11,176 nt of DNA from an uncultured euryarchaeote (lineage in GTDB: Archaea; Thermoplasmatota; Poseidoniia; Poseidoniales; Poseidoniaceae): the NCBI GenBank assembly GCA_937897365.1, contig CALCOP010000130.1, positions 1 to 11,176 of the forward strand, read 5' to 3'. The position numbers were made by a program, and so were the translations under genes. Shown piece after piece: positions 1-6,303 of this stretch. Every line of letters begins with the position of its first letter. The stretch's first letter is position 1. Under the pieces are notes generated by a model that was given only the letters and a program-made list of their open reading frames with translations, was not told the origin of the DNA and did not search any database.

Positions 1-1038
1 GATCTTTTGGCGTTTTAACAGGCGACGAACGTCTTCTGATCGGCCGAGTGCGCCATAGAGTTCCACTGCCCGGGACAACCGTCCTTCATCTTCTGCAGTC
101 TGCGCCCGAACGAACAATGCCTTTCTCTCTTCCCAATTCTTCGCAAGTGCGGCTTCCGCAGCGGCCTTGTATCGGCCTTGGCGTTCGGCTTGAGCTAAAT
201 GAGGTGCGGACCAACGGCGAATCAATCCCTCTCGGGTTGCCGTAACCATCGTATCAGGTGTTAATCCAATGAGCAAGTCACCGAGATTCATTGATTCCCC
301 GAGCAATGATGGAGTTTCGTTTTCAGCATGGGCTGAAAGATGATGCAAGTGTCCTTCAATGCCCAGTACCCACCATCCATCAGCGCTTCGAACACCTTCC
401 ATAGGCTCAAGGGATTCATATTCGATTCGCTCCAAAGAATCCCATCCGAAGGGATGAGGTACTCCCTCCCAAATCCCCCCGTCGCTGGACTGCATGAGTA
501 TTCTGCCGTTCATCAGTGGCGTCACCCAGCTCCAAACTCGGTCTTCAAGGACCCGCTTTTGATCACTCTGGGCAAGACGGGCACACCAAAGTTTTCCTTC
601 AGAGTCTTGCCACATCATATGTTCACGGTCAAGCCAACCGAGTAAACGTCGAACTTTTCCACTGTCGAGGCGACGAAGGCCTGTTCCTTCGTGCGTAAAC
701 AGGTGAAGGTGTCCTTGACGCCCAGAGAGAATCCACCCGCCTCCAGGACGTGCGAGAATCTCGGTAAAGCCGCCTGTCGTTGAACGGCCCTCATGTAACA
801 TTGCACCGTCTGAAGTTGAAAGAACGTAGAAACCATGTGCAGCAAGAATTCCCAAAACGCCGTTATTGGCTTGAGCACAATGTGCTTTGAATGGTAATTC
901 AACTTTCCAACGGATGCTTCCATCCGCTTCAATCATCAACAAGTCAAGGCCACTGCTCACGACCATACCACCTTCAACAGGTGCTAAAGCAGCAATACGA
1001 TGAGGTGCCTGCCAAGACCAAGTAATCGACCATGACAT
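1..1038 (-). CDS. Beta-propeller repeat protein with C-terminal helical (TPR-like) region, partial at left edge
   Basis: The reading frame is open from an ATG at 1038 to the window edge without a stop, giving 346 residues; the C-terminus lies outside. Residues about 15-276 consist of short beta-rich units with recurring Gly-Asp/Gly-Gly turns and Trp residues (for example EADGSIRW, SDGAML, GRQGHLHLF, DSEGKLWCA, SDGGIWEG, REGLIRRW), the look of a WD40- or PQQ-type beta-propeller. From about residue 279 the sequence becomes helical, rich in Ala, Glu and Arg, and TPR-like (segment RAQTAEDEGRLSRAVELYG). No signal peptide or membrane segment is visible, so it is probably cytoplasmic. The start overlaps the stop of the upstream AAA+ gene (TGATG), and a strong GGAGGTGA site lies 6 nt before it, so the two genes are translationally coupled. 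I do not recognise the exact family. Propeller/TPR proteins are usually scaffolds, and a scaffold role for the AAA+ partner is inference. Confidence 0.8.
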   Translation of the reverse strand, partial: MSWSITWSWQAPHRIAALAPVEGGMVVSSGLDLLMIEADGSIRWKVELPFKAHCAQANNGVLGILAAHGFYVLSTSDGAMLHEGRSTTGGFTEILARPGGGWILSGRQGHLHLFTHEGTGLRRLDSGKVRRLLGWLDREHMMWQDSEGKLWCARLAQSDQKRVLEDRVWSWVTPLMNGRILMQSSDGGIWEGVPHPFGWDSLERIEYESLEPMEGVRSADGWWVLGIEGHLHHLSAHAENETPSLLGESMNLGDLLIGLTPDTMVTATREGLIRRWSAPHLAQAERQGRYKAAAEAALAKNWEERKALFVRAQTAEDEGRLSRAVELYGALGRSEDVRRLLKRQKI

Positions 1039-2882
1039 CAGTTTTCACCTCCAATTACATTCCAGGCAATCAATTGGGCACGAGCTGCCTGTGTGAGTTC
1101 ATAATAACGATTACGACCGAGCGTGCGAACACTCAGAACGCCTGCTTTTAACAATCGGTTACTGATTTGAGAAAGTCGTGCACGTTTAATGTTCAGTTGT
1201 TGGAGTAATTCTTCATCTGATGGGGAGTACCTTCGATAGTGGGCTATCGAGATTATTGCAATCTCGTGACTGGTTAATGCAGATAAAACCGCAGCATTCA
1301 GAGCATAATCTTGTTTTTTACCACTGGGCTTACGCTGGAAGGCTTCGAGTGCTTCTACGAGTTTTCTCCTCTGAATCGCATTTCCATTCTCATCAGGAGT
1401 CATTATTGCCAATTGCAGTGCTTTCATCACCGGAACCATACCTGCCAACTCACTCAAGAGACCACTTGCAACCGGCACAGCGTCAAAATCGAGTTCTAAA
1501 TCATTATTCGTGCGTCCAGCATCCTCATGTATTTGTTCGAATTCAACATCTTCAAATTCAGCTTCCATAAAACCGACTTCATCATGAAGCAGGAAAGCCG
1601 AATCCTCCTCGCTGATTTCGTCTTCAACTTCTTCAGGAGGGAGAAGTGAAGGGTCTTCCCAGAGTTCGACGCCTTCATCCTTTTCCACCAGGTTTGCTTG
1701 TGGTGCATCATCCTGTTCCATATCAAGAAAAGAACGACTGCGAGAAAACAGCCCAGTCATGCCTGCGGGCGTGATTTCATCCAGTGGTGGCCTTTCCATC
1801 ACATCAGGCTTGGCAATCGCTGGTGCCGCTCCATAACCTTCCTGCATGTCTTCAACCGACTCTAATACCTTCAATTCCTCTTGATTGTCTTGGTCTTCAT
1901 TCAACTGATCCAAGTTAAGGTCGAAATTGATATCTTCGAGACGCTCCATTATTTTGATATCTTGTTCGATCTGCAACGCTTGCTCATCCTCATCTGGCTC
2001 TTTAACAGACGAATGAGGTACTTCGGGGGGCTGTGAGAATACCGATTCAAGCGATGAATGAGGAGATGTCTCAAACAGAGATGGATTGAAAAGTGGTTCT
2101 GAAACGGGAGTTTGAGATGTGTATTGCGGTTCAACATAGGTGTATTGTGACATTTTGGCATGATCAAGAGCATCGCGCATTACCCGAATCACAGCCGAAG
2201 GTAGTCCAGAGGTTTGCTCCAAAAGGTGCTGAGCATCTTCCCTGGCAAATTGAAACGCTTGACCTGTCGACTGTTCAATACGACGTTCTACCAAAAGTTG
2301 AACTTCCTCTAATTCGAGGTTTGCCAAGGGTTTCATCTGGTCCAACTTTTGTAAAATTGATTCATGTAGCATCGTCTTATCCTTCGTCTCTAAAACGATG
2401 ACAATGACAGCCTGGATACGTTCAAGGGTTGGCAAAGTGTCTCTCAATGCCACGTTTAAAGCAGAAATATCAACCGTTGATGCATCAATAACGATCAACG
2501 GTAGTTCCTTGGTATAACTTTGCGACGCTTCAAGTATTTTCCTCGTGAGTTCATTGCGGTTTTCAGGAACGGTCGAGTTCACGAAACGGGAGTAAATGTC
2601 TTTCAACAAATTGAGGCCTGCATCTCGCGGCGGTATGTGGTCGATATGAACTGAAATTGGCGCCATTTTCGACACACAGCGCAGCAGTGAGGTTCTCCCT
2701 GAACCGTGCTCACCGACGAGTAAAATACGTCTCGCCGAACGGAATTGTATGTATTGAGAAAGGACTCGAAACGTGTGTTGTCGCCCAACTAAGAGGTTTG
2801 AATCACTCGTTTCCAGGGCTAAAGTCGAAAATGGGTTCGCATCAAGTGGGGGTAGGTCCATTTCTTTTCCAACTATTCGCAT
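1038..2882 (-). CDS. AAA+ ATPase (ORC/Cdc6-like superfamily) with acidic linker and C-terminal winged helix
   Basis: About 614 residues from the ATG at 2882. Residues 25-245 form an AAA+ module: an LVGR box near 31-34, a Walker A-like GEHGSGRT at 57-64, a Walker B-like strand LIVIDA with Asp133, then a helical lid. The P-loop lysine is replaced by Arg63, and the residue after the Walker B Asp is Ala rather than Glu, so ATP hydrolysis may be weak or absent. Residues about 250-470 are a low-complexity linker rich in Asp, Glu, Ser and Pro, likely disordered. Residues about 527-605 form a winged helix (recognition helix around NIKRARLSQISNRLLKAG, wing around TLGRNRYYELT), which suggests DNA binding. 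At 614 residues it is longer than canonical Orc1/Cdc6 (about 400), so I do not call it an initiator. The start is uncertain. ATG 2882 has AAGGTGAT upstream, but spaced about 10 nt; in-frame ATGs at 2912 (no SD) and 2861 (weak GGAAAAG) are alternatives. Confidence 0.82.
   Translation of the reverse strand: MRIVGKEMDLPPLDANPFSTLALETSDSNLLVGRQHTFRVLSQYIQFRSARRILLVGEHGSGRTSLLRCVSKMAPISVHIDHIPPRDAGLNLLKDIYSRFVNSTVPENRNELTRKILEASQSYTKELPLIVIDASTVDISALNVALRDTLPTLERIQAVIVIVLETKDKTMLHESILQKLDQMKPLANLELEEVQLLVERRIEQSTGQAFQFAREDAQHLLEQTSGLPSAVIRVMRDALDHAKMSQYTYVEPQYTSQTPVSEPLFNPSLFETSPHSSLESVFSQPPEVPHSSVKEPDEDEQALQIEQDIKIMERLEDINFDLNLDQLNEDQDNQEELKVLESVEDMQEGYGAAPAIAKPDVMERPPLDEITPAGMTGLFSRSRSFLDMEQDDAPQANLVEKDEGVELWEDPSLLPPEEVEDEISEEDSAFLLHDEVGFMEAEFEDVEFEQIHEDAGRTNNDLELDFDAVPVASGLLSELAGMVPVMKALQLAIMTPDENGNAIQRRKLVEALEAFQRKPSGKKQDYALNAAVLSALTSHEIAIISIAHYRRYSPSDEELLQQLNIKRARLSQISNRLLKAGVLSVRTLGRNRYYELTQAARAQLIAWNVIGGEN
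1045..1052 (-). promoter_or_regulatory. Shine-Dalgarno site for the beta-propeller gene
   Basis: GGAGGTGA on the minus strand, 6 nt before the ATG at 1038, lies inside the last codons of the AAA+ gene. It fixes the propeller start at 1038 rather than at the nearby out-of-frame ATG at 1033, and supports translational coupling across the TGATG overlap. Confidence 0.75.
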
Positions 2883-2988
2883 GATGCAAGCAATCACCTT
2901 TGGGTATTTCATCTTTGAGTGTAAAGTGGAGCTTTGGAGAGGCGTTAGGACATGTTAATCTCGAAGCCGTCAACTTTTAGAAAATCAA

Positions 2989-3046
2989 TTTAACACACTA
3001 TTAACGTATTTTTAACGCGTTAAATAAAGCGTTAAACCCGTTAAAA
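2989..3046. promoter_or_regulatory. AT-rich divergent promoter region with TTAACG/CGTTAA hexamer cluster and 14-bp palindrome
   Basis: This lies in the gap between the minus-strand AAA+ gene and the plus-strand HMG-CoA reductase gene. Two TTAACG hexamers (3001-3006, 3012-3017) are followed by three CGTTAA hexamers (3018-3023, 3030-3035, 3039-3044). The second and third join into the perfect palindrome TTTAACGCGTTAAA at 3011-3024. TATA-like strings lie within it: TTAAATAA at 3020-3027 for rightward transcription, and TTAAAAATA at 3015-3007 on the minus strand for leftward transcription. Archaeal TATA boxes lie about 25 nt before the transcription start, so leaders of roughly 80-110 nt would follow. 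It is probably a bidirectional promoter with operator sites; the binding protein is unknown. The rest of the gap (2913-2988 and 3047-3131) shows nothing further that I can support. Confidence 0.5.
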
Positions 3047-3155
3047 AAACAAGAATCAGTGAATCGCCCTCATACTTGAAGAATGACTCTTTGAAGGCGA
3101 TAATGCCGATTGCTTGATGATGTAAGGGCACGTGGAAGCAACTGGACGTGATGAT

Positions 3156-4454
3156 ATGCCGGTCGAAAACAGTCGTTTGAGTGGTTTTTTCCGACACAGC
3201 GTCGCTGAACGTCGACAAATTGTCGCTGAAATGACCGACCTTAACGAGCAACAAATCGCTGCACTCGAAGCCTGCGGAGCCCTGAGTGAAGAAGCAGCAG
3301 ACCGCATGATCGAGAATGTAATCGGCACCATGTCACTCCCTGTAGGCGTCGCTACGAACTTTGTCATTGATGGGAAACATTACCTGATTCCCTTCTGCCT
3401 GGAGGAGTCCAGCGTTGTTGCAGCAGCGTCAAATATGGCTAAACGTTGCTTGAAAAACGGCGGATTCCACACCAACTCAGATGCCCCAATGATGATAGCT
3501 CAATTACAGATATTGGGATGCAGTGATTGGAAAAAAGCAGAGGAAGCTGTTCTTTCTCATGCCGAAGAACTGATTGCATTGTGCAACAGCCTACCTTCGA
3601 CGATGATTCGTTTAGGCGGGGGCTGTAAGCGTATTGAAACACGATGTATCGATTCCTTAAGCGGCCCAATGCTCATCGCTCACATTGTCGTTGATTGTCG
3701 AGACGCAATGGGGGCGAATGCCGTTAACACAATGGCGGAATTGATCGCCCCTCGACTTGAAGACATCACTGGCGGCAGAGTTCACCTTCGAATCCTATCC
3801 AACCTTGCAGCACACCGATTGGCTCGGGTTCGAGCCGTTTTCACGCCGGAAGAAATCTCTGAAGATGGGACGTATGAAAATGGTGTTTCAGTTATCGAAG
3901 GAATACTTGAGGCTCAACACTTCGCAATGGCGGATCCATTTCGTGCTGCCACACACAATAAAGGCGTTATGAACGCCATTAGCAGCGTGGCTGTTGCATG
4001 TGGACAAGACTGGCGTGCTATCGAGGCAGGATGCCATGCTTGGGCTGCTTACGATAATGATCACTACGGGTCGATGACTGTGTGGGAAAAGGATGAAGCG
4101 GGTAACTTGGTCGGTTCTATCGAGACGCCTATGGCTGTGGGGACTGTAGGAGGGGCCTCTAAGGTCCATCCAGTCGCTCAGGCAAACCTTGCCATACTTG
4201 GCGTTGAATCAGCGCAGGAATTGGCTGGAATCATTGCTGCTGCCGGTCTGTCACAAAACCTCGGGGCGCTACGAGCTCTTTCTACCAAAGGGATACAAGC
4301 AGGACACATGAAGTTACATGCACGAAATATGGCAGTTTCTGCTGGCGCAGTTGGTGAAGAAATCGAAATTGTGGCCGCCCGCTTACAACAAGTTTCAGGC
4401 CCGAAAACGCAAACCTTGGTCGGTGAATTACTGGAAAAACTCCGTAACGAGTGA
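3156..4454 (+). CDS. hmgA: Class II 3-hydroxy-3-methylglutaryl-CoA reductase
   Basis: This enzyme reduces HMG-CoA to mevalonate with NAD(P)H, the committed step toward archaeal isoprenoid ether lipids; it is soluble and forms a homodimer. The 432-residue product closely follows the Pseudomonas mevalonii class II enzyme as I remember it. It has the ENVIG substrate-binding motif at 53-57, the catalytic Glu84 in LEESSVVAAAS, a GGGC turn near 154, the dinucleotide-binding DAMGANAVNTMAE at 183-195, catalytic Lys269 in ATHNKG, catalytic Asp285 in GQDWRA, and GHMKLHARN at 383-391 carrying the catalytic histidine. No membrane anchor is present, as expected for class II. ATG 3156 is chosen because GGACGTGA lies just before it and the family begins a few residues before the SRL motif; an in-frame GTG at 3132 would add eight residues. 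By hand alignment, the Asp that I recall favouring NADH in P. mevalonii (Asp146) is Pro147 here, so the coenzyme cannot be assumed. The gene stands alone on this strand. Confidence 0.96.
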   Translation: MPVENSRLSGFFRHSVAERRQIVAEMTDLNEQQIAALEACGALSEEAADRMIENVIGTMSLPVGVATNFVIDGKHYLIPFCLEESSVVAAASNMAKRCLKNGGFHTNSDAPMMIAQLQILGCSDWKKAEEAVLSHAEELIALCNSLPSTMIRLGGGCKRIETRCIDSLSGPMLIAHIVVDCRDAMGANAVNTMAELIAPRLEDITGGRVHLRILSNLAAHRLARVRAVFTPEEISEDGTYENGVSVIEGILEAQHFAMADPFRAATHNKGVMNAISSVAVACGQDWRAIEAGCHAWAAYDNDHYGSMTVWEKDEAGNLVGSIETPMAVGTVGGASKVHPVAQANLAILGVESAQELAGIIAAAGLSQNLGALRALSTKGIQAGHMKLHARNMAVSAGAVGEEIEIVAARLQQVSGPKTQTLVGELLEKLRNE

Positions 4455-4462
4455 ATTCACTC
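4449..4462. terminator. 14-bp palindrome spanning the two convergent stop codons
   Basis: GAGTGAATTCACTC is perfectly self-complementary and contains both stops: the reductase TGA at 4452-4454 and the scpB TGA at 4459-4457. Both genes therefore end in GAG TGA, with 2 nt between them. It may act as a small bidirectional end signal, but it has no loop and no clear T-run on either side, so a terminator role is weakly supported. Confidence 0.25.
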
Positions 4463-5065
4463 TTCTTCACCGATGGGCAAAGTTGATTGAATCAAACCAT
4501 CGATTTCAGATTCTTCTTTGAGAACGGCAGCGTCTTCCATACCATCGAACAATCCCGTCGTTTTGACCTGTTCCCGGAACCATTTCTTGACCTTCTTGCG
4601 ATCTGTGTAAGGACATCCAAATATTTCGGAAAATCTTCGTGTTGTTGAAAGACGACGTGTGTTACCATCTTTTCGTCGGTCAACCATACCTAATTGAGCC
4701 AATTCACGGACATAATCGTAAGCCTTCTGACCGAGTAATTCAACGAGGCGTGATTGCGGCATAGGTTGATGATAAGCGATGAGTGCTGCTGCTTTGAGAA
4801 GTTTCTGAGGGATTTCTGTTTTGGTTCCTTTTGGTAGGTGACTTGCAATGTCTGGTTTGACTTCTATGGCCCATCGATCGCCAACTTCTGCAACCTGTAA
4901 AGCGCCGCCTCTGCGACGCTTGAGGGTTGAACGAAGAGAATACAGGGAATCCAACATCTCATCTTCATCATAGCCAAGCGCTGTAGAGAGTTCAGAGACG
5001 CTCATCGAACGCCCAGCACCGAAAAGAGTGGCTTCCAACAGTGTATCTACCGGTACTTCTGACAT
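4457..5065 (-). CDS. scpB: Segregation and condensation protein B (kleisin-associated subunit of SMC condensin)
   Basis: ScpB dimers bind the middle of the kleisin ScpA and help SMC-ScpA load on and compact the chromosome. The 202-residue product has the usual two winged helices. The first, residues about 6-78, begins LLEATLFGAG, like the family's LLEALLF(V)AGEP start. The second, about 86-152, contains LKAAALIAYHQPMPQSRLVE, matching the family's IAYKQPI..EI region, and ends in TTRRFSEIFG, matching the TTxxFLxxFG ending. A basic segment (DRKKVKKWFR) and an acidic tail (EEE) follow. The in-frame ATG at 5080 overlaps the scpA stop (ATGA), but GAGAGGG lies 6 nt before ATG 5065 and nothing similar precedes 5080, so I choose 5065. 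The gene is last in the smc-scpA-scpB operon and converges on the reductase gene. Confidence 0.92.
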   Translation of the reverse strand: MSEVPVDTLLEATLFGAGRSMSVSELSTALGYDEDEMLDSLYSLRSTLKRRRGGALQVAEVGDRWAIEVKPDIASHLPKGTKTEIPQKLLKAAALIAYHQPMPQSRLVELLGQKAYDYVRELAQLGMVDRRKDGNTRRLSTTRRFSEIFGCPYTDRKKVKKWFREQVKTTGLFDGMEDAAVLKEESEIDGLIQSTLPIGEEE

Positions 5066-5071
5066 TTTTTT

Positions 5072-5078
5072 CCCTCTC
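5072..5078 (-). promoter_or_regulatory. Shine-Dalgarno site deciding the scpB start
   Basis: GAGAGGG on the minus strand sits 6 nt before ATG 5065 and overlaps the scpA stop region. It favours 5065 over the in-frame ATG at 5080, which is only 15 nt upstream and has no such site. Confidence 0.6.
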
Positions 5079-6291
5079 ATTCAACCAACCATTCATGGTT
5101 GTCATACGACTGTTCTTCAATGTCTTTGATTTCTTGGACCGGTAAAACGGCCTGTTCTTTTTGTTGTTTAGCGAGTAATCTCTCTTCTTTGCGCAACGCA
5201 GATTCCTCTGCAAGACGAGCCTTTTCAGCACGAAGTTTAGCGTGACGAACTGAACCTGAATCTTGCGCTTGAATCCGCTCATTTTCCTCTGCTTGTTGGC
5301 TTTCGATCAGGTCTTTAATTTCCTCAAAGGTTTCCAATTGAGGCCATGAATCTTCAAGGAAGATTACACCATCGGGGACATCGTCTTGGGTTATCGAGGC
5401 AAAGCCTCTGTGAGTAAGGAAAAGTCCAGCGATGAACGACGCAACCTTCGCCTCGTCATCATAGCCCTCAGGAACTGAACCAAATGCCTGTTCGAGAATT
5501 GGTTTGAGTTCTTCCATCACTTTGAGAACAGGAACCTTGGTCTGACCGGATTCAAGGCAAGATGTGCGAAGGGCTTGCCAGCATCGTTTGATATCACCTT
5601 CAAGGTCTTCATTATGCATTCGTCCCCCAACATCTGCAAGATATTCCTTCAATTCCTCTTCATGAGCCAATCTGTTTTCTTCGCGTAAGCGTAGATTTTC
5701 AGCGTCATCAGATGCATCTTTGAATGCTGAAAGCAATTCAACCAAGGTCACTGGACGACCTTCATCTCTACGAACTCGATTTTCGAGAAGGTCGGGGAGA
5801 ATCTCATCCGCACTTCCCTGAAGAACTGAATTGGTAAAGAAAAAGTCTTCATCATTGTAATCCGCTTCCCAACCAAAGCCGAGGCCATCGTCCCATTCAT
5901 CTTCATGATCGATGTATTGAACCCTGTCAAACAAATCTTCAGCTTGTTGATGAAGTACCTCCCATGAAAGGCGTATCAAACGTCCGCATGCTGGTAAATC
6001 AAGAGTGGCTGCTTCAGATTTTACCCTGGCTGTGAAAACCTTCAAGAAACTTGAGAGGTCAATATTCCATGCGTCAAGACCTTCTTCTCTAACCAGCGAC
6101 AACACCAGAGCGACTGAACGATCGAAAGGGTCGATGAGCGTTTGATGTTCCGCTTCTTCAGTCTCGGCAATCGCCATGATTTTGTCACCAAACAAAGCCG
6201 CTTCTTGTGATTCTTCACCCGATGCCAACAATTGGTCAATGACGTCTTGGCGAAGAAACCATTTGTCCAATCCCGATTGTTGCTCAGCCAT
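5077..6291 (-). CDS. scpA: Segregation and condensation protein A (kleisin), enlarged
   Basis: ScpA is the kleisin that bridges the two SMC heads and closes the condensin ring. The product is 404 residues, against roughly 230-280 in most ScpA proteins. The N-terminal kleisin region, about 52-122, contains DPFDRSVALVLSLVREEGLD followed by AWNIDLSSF, matching the family's GPLDLLLxLIxxxxLDIxxI pattern, then LPACGRLIRLSWEVL. A strongly acidic stretch follows (about 126-155, many Asp/Glu/Phe), then VTLVELLSAF near 181 and a charged helix to about 218. The C-terminal winged helix is about 252-312 (core KVASFIAGLFLTHRGFASIT). A Glu/Lys/Arg/Ala-rich helical tail runs from about 318 to 400 and is not typical. 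ATG 6291 has GAGGTGAT overlapping the smc stop; an in-frame GTG at 6300 has no support. The stop region overlaps the alternative scpB start. Confidence 0.88.
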   Translation of the reverse strand: MAEQQSGLDKWFLRQDVIDQLLASGEESQEAALFGDKIMAIAETEEAEHQTLIDPFDRSVALVLSLVREEGLDAWNIDLSSFLKVFTARVKSEAATLDLPACGRLIRLSWEVLHQQAEDLFDRVQYIDHEDEWDDGLGFGWEADYNDEDFFFTNSVLQGSADEILPDLLENRVRRDEGRPVTLVELLSAFKDASDDAENLRLREENRLAHEEELKEYLADVGGRMHNEDLEGDIKRCWQALRTSCLESGQTKVPVLKVMEELKPILEQAFGSVPEGYDDEAKVASFIAGLFLTHRGFASITQDDVPDGVIFLEDSWPQLETFEEIKDLIESQQAEENERIQAQDSGSVRHAKLRAEKARLAEESALRKEERLLAKQQKEQAVLPVQEIKDIEEQSYDNHEWLVE

Positions 6292-6295
6292 CGAT

Positions 6296-6303
6296 ATCAC
6301 CTC
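6296..6303 (-). promoter_or_regulatory. Shine-Dalgarno site deciding the scpA start
   Basis: GAGGTGAT on the minus strand overlaps the smc stop codon (6304-6302). It precedes ATG 6291, with GAGGTG 6 nt away, so a ribosome finishing smc can restart on scpA. It rules against the GTG at 6300, which lies inside the site itself. Confidence 0.7.

Noticed and set aside
615..932. A 105-codon minus-strand open frame beginning MKRMEASVGK.
   Set aside because: It is a shifted frame within the long open propeller frame, which shows repeat structure and continuous coding to the edge; this one has no family resemblance or ribosome site.
2473..2502. 9-bp perfect inverted repeat (ACCGTTGAT ... ATCAACGGT) with a nested 12-bp palindrome TTGATGCATCAA.
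   Set aside because: It lies inside the AAA+ coding region over the Walker B codons, and about one such repeat is expected by chance in a window of this size.
1038..2882. Calling the AAA+ protein Orc1/Cdc6 and the adjacent hexamer array a replication origin.
   Set aside because: The protein is much longer than Orc1/Cdc6, lacks the P-loop Lys and Walker B Glu, and I see no recognisable archaeal origin-recognition-box motif. The origin idea is kept only as something to test.
3012..3367. Minus-strand open frames of 80 and 103 codons over the start of the reductase gene.
   Set aside because: They are antisense to conserved class II reductase codons and show no recognisable protein features.
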